6,595 nt of DNA from CAZIQY01 sp964541605. Its GTDB lineage: Bacteria > Desulfobacterota > Syntrophia > Syntrophales > UBA2185. The stretch spans positions 1-6,595 of the forward strand of contig CAZIQY010000119.1 of the NCBI GenBank assembly GCA_964541605.1, given 5' to 3'. The notes under the pieces are model-generated. The model made no database searches. It was given only the letters and a program-made list of their open reading frames with translations, and was not told the origin of the DNA. Shown one piece after another: positions 5,652 to 6,595 of the stretch. The translations under genes were made by a program, and so were the position numbers. Each line of letters opens with the position of its first letter. The first letter of the stretch is position 1.

Positions 5652-6005
5652 TCAACCTTCGCTTTTATCGAGCGTGGCGATGTGATCTCGAAGGGCTGCG
5701 AGTTCCCTCTCGAGAAATTCCATCTGGCTCTTCAGCGCCTCTTTTTCCTCTTTAACCGTCCAGCCCGTGCTATAGGGGCTGCCTCCCCAGCCGAACGCCG
5801 GAAAATTGAAAGCTCCTCTCTGCCACCGGGTCAGTCCCGTGGCATAGAAGCGATTTCTCCGCCCCCGGCCGCCACCACGGCCGAATGATCCCGGTCCCCT
5901 GAAGGACGGAACCCCCATTCCGGGCCGTGGCGACGCGCAAAAACCCCTGCCGCCTCCCGTCATCGGGCCCATTCCCATGGGACCTGTTCCATCAAAACCT
6001 GGCAT
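5652..6005 (-). CDS. DUF5320-like glycine-rich protein with C-terminal coiled coil
   Basis: 117 residues. The N-terminus MPGFDGTGPMGMGPMTGGGR is the hallmark of the small Gly/Met-rich DUF5320-type proteins found beside NifX-like genes in anaerobes; no activity is established. Residues 20-55 are Gly/Arg/Phe-rich with one cysteine (C23), and 60-82 are aromatic-rich. Residues 84-113 (VKEEKEALKSQM onward) form a heptad-like charged helix, probably a coiled coil for oligomerisation. The ATG at 6005 is chosen because GGGGGT lies 7 nt upstream and MPxxDGTGP is the usual start; a GTG at 6014 is in frame but lies within that site. It is the first gene after the Fur box and so probably the first gene of the iron-controlled transcript. 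The 92-bp gap after it, with a hairpin, is the largest in the operon. Confidence 0.85.
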   Translation of the reverse strand: MPGFDGTGPMGMGPMTGGGRGFCASPRPGMGVPSFRGPGSFGRGGGRGRRNRFYATGLTRWQRGAFNFPAFGWGGSPYSTGWTVKEEKEALKSQMEFLERELAALRDHIATLDKSEG

Positions 6006-6027
6006 CTCTTTCACCCCCTTTCTGATT

Positions 6028-6046
6028 GTTAATGAAAATCATTATC
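6028..6046 (-). promoter_or_regulatory. Fur box in front of the operon
   Basis: GTTAATGAAAATCATTATC matches 17 of 19 positions of the classical Fur consensus GATAATGATAATCATTATC. The inner 7-1-7 site at 6033-6047 (TGAAAATCATTATCA) matches 13 of the 14 defined bases of TGATAATNATTATCA. The site ends 22 bp before the DUF5320-like start codon. A possible -10 hexamer, GATAAT on the minus strand (6046-6041), lies inside it, so bound Fur would block the promoter; no good -35 hexamer is visible at the right spacing. By its position it should control the operon to the left, with repression when Fe(II) is plentiful. Confidence 0.82.
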
Positions 6047-6078
6047 ATGTTACGAGAAAAAAAATAACCGGCTATTCT

Positions 6079-6546
6079 TTATTCTTTGCAGTTGTCGCAC
6101 AAACCATAGAACTGAATGAAATGGTTTGTAATTTTGAAATTGTATTTCCTGGACAATCCCTCTTCCGTTTTTTTCAGCAATGCCACTTCTTCATCGATAA
6201 AATCGGTATAATCAATCACACGACCACAACCGGTGCACACCAGATGGTGGTGATGGGCCTTGCCCCTGGAGCCTTCAGCCAGTTCATACCTTGCCCTGCC
6301 CTGGCCAAAGTCAAACTTATTGACCAGACCGATATTCGTTAGAATATCAAGTGTCCGGTAGATAGAGGTCAGGCCAATGTTTGGATAAATTTTATGCACC
6401 CTCATGTAGATATCTTCAGCGCTCAGATGTTCCTCAGCCCGCGATAACACATCCAGGGTCGCTTCGCGGCCCAATGTCATACGATAGCCACAACCCTTGA
6501 CTTTTCCGTGACACCATTGATATCCCTTAGCGTATTCGACTGGCAT
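6079..6546 (-). CDS. Fur-family metal-responsive transcriptional regulator
   Basis: 155 residues with the full Fur layout. The N-terminal winged-helix DNA-binding domain includes GYRMTLGREATLDVL (20-34), HLSAEDIYMRV (40-50) and the recognition region IGLTSIYRTLDIL (57-69). The hinge and dimer domain follow, with RARYEL (84-89) and HHHHLVCTGCG (98-108). The structural-zinc cysteine pairs are C104/C107 and C150/C153, and H142 is a further likely ligand. The N-terminus is longer than usual and has C12, H13 and C19. Fur, PerR and Zur cannot be separated with certainty by eye; the adjacent near-consensus Fur box favours an Fe(II) sensor. The ATG at 6546 is preceded by AAAGGT at about 6 nt. M23 would cut into the DNA-binding domain. 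It lies 73 bp upstream of the operon, with the Fur box between. Readthrough from fur into the operon is possible. Confidence 0.95.
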   Translation of the reverse strand: MPVEYAKGYQWCHGKVKGCGYRMTLGREATLDVLSRAEEHLSAEDIYMRVHKIYPNIGLTSIYRTLDILTNIGLVNKFDFGQGRARYELAEGSRGKAHHHHLVCTGCGRVIDYTDFIDEEVALLKKTEEGLSRKYNFKITNHFIQFYGLCDNCKE

Positions 6547-6595
6547 GAAATACCTTTATCCTCACTTACTGTTAATGGCTTCCATTTCCATTTAC

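Noticed and set aside
6057..6076. AATAGCCGGTTATT followed by a run of T on the minus strand after the fur stop, as a terminator
   Set aside because: The stem would be five weak pairs, one of them G-U, around a 4-nt CCGG loop. This is too unstable to call, although some termination at the U-run cannot be excluded.

Overview
The window carries one long run of tightly spaced genes, all on the minus strand, so it is read from the right edge to the left. The content is that of a strict anaerobe: ferredoxin-type 4Fe-4S modules, NifX/NifB-like cofactor-binding proteins, MinD/Mrp-type P-loop ATPases, a NifU/IscU-like scaffold and a CGGC-type metal-binding protein. The combination, with an N-terminally extended Fur-type regulator, looks most like Desulfobacterota (formerly Deltaproteobacteria; sulfate reducers or syntrophs). 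This is inferred from family resemblance, not from a marker gene.

Layout, right to left. A Fur-family regulator (6546-6079) comes first. Its 73-bp downstream gap holds a near-consensus Fur box (6028-6046) directly before the next gene. Then follow: a glycine-rich DUF5320-like protein (6005-5652); a 92-bp gap with a perfect 10-bp inverted repeat; two NifX/NifB-like dinitrogenase-cofactor-domain proteins (5559-5158 and 5145-4777); a small glycine-rich double zinc-ribbon protein (4750-4487); two MinD-type ATPases, each with an inserted pair of 4Fe-4S motifs (4478-3615 and 3596-2709); an Mrp/NBP35 ATPase (2697-1804); a stand-alone FeoA protein (1725-1477); an FmdB-type zinc-ribbon protein (1417-1169); an IscU/NifU-like scaffold (1089-655); and a CGGC-type protein (658-185) overlapping it by the ATGA of stop and start. 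A possible further gene begins at 69 and leaves the window.

Intergenic gaps are 8-92 bp and no convincing terminator interrupts the run, so genes from 6005 to 185 probably form one operon, controlled by iron through the Fur box. The core (NifX-like protein, two ferredoxin-ATPases, Mrp) resembles the orange-protein (ORP) clusters of Desulfovibrio, where a NifX-like protein holds a Mo-Cu-S cluster. Here that core is joined to FeoA, an Fe-S scaffold, FmdB and CGGC proteins. The likely theme is ATP-driven assembly, holding or transfer of an Fe-S or mixed metal-sulfur cluster under iron control. The cluster type and the final client are not visible in the window.
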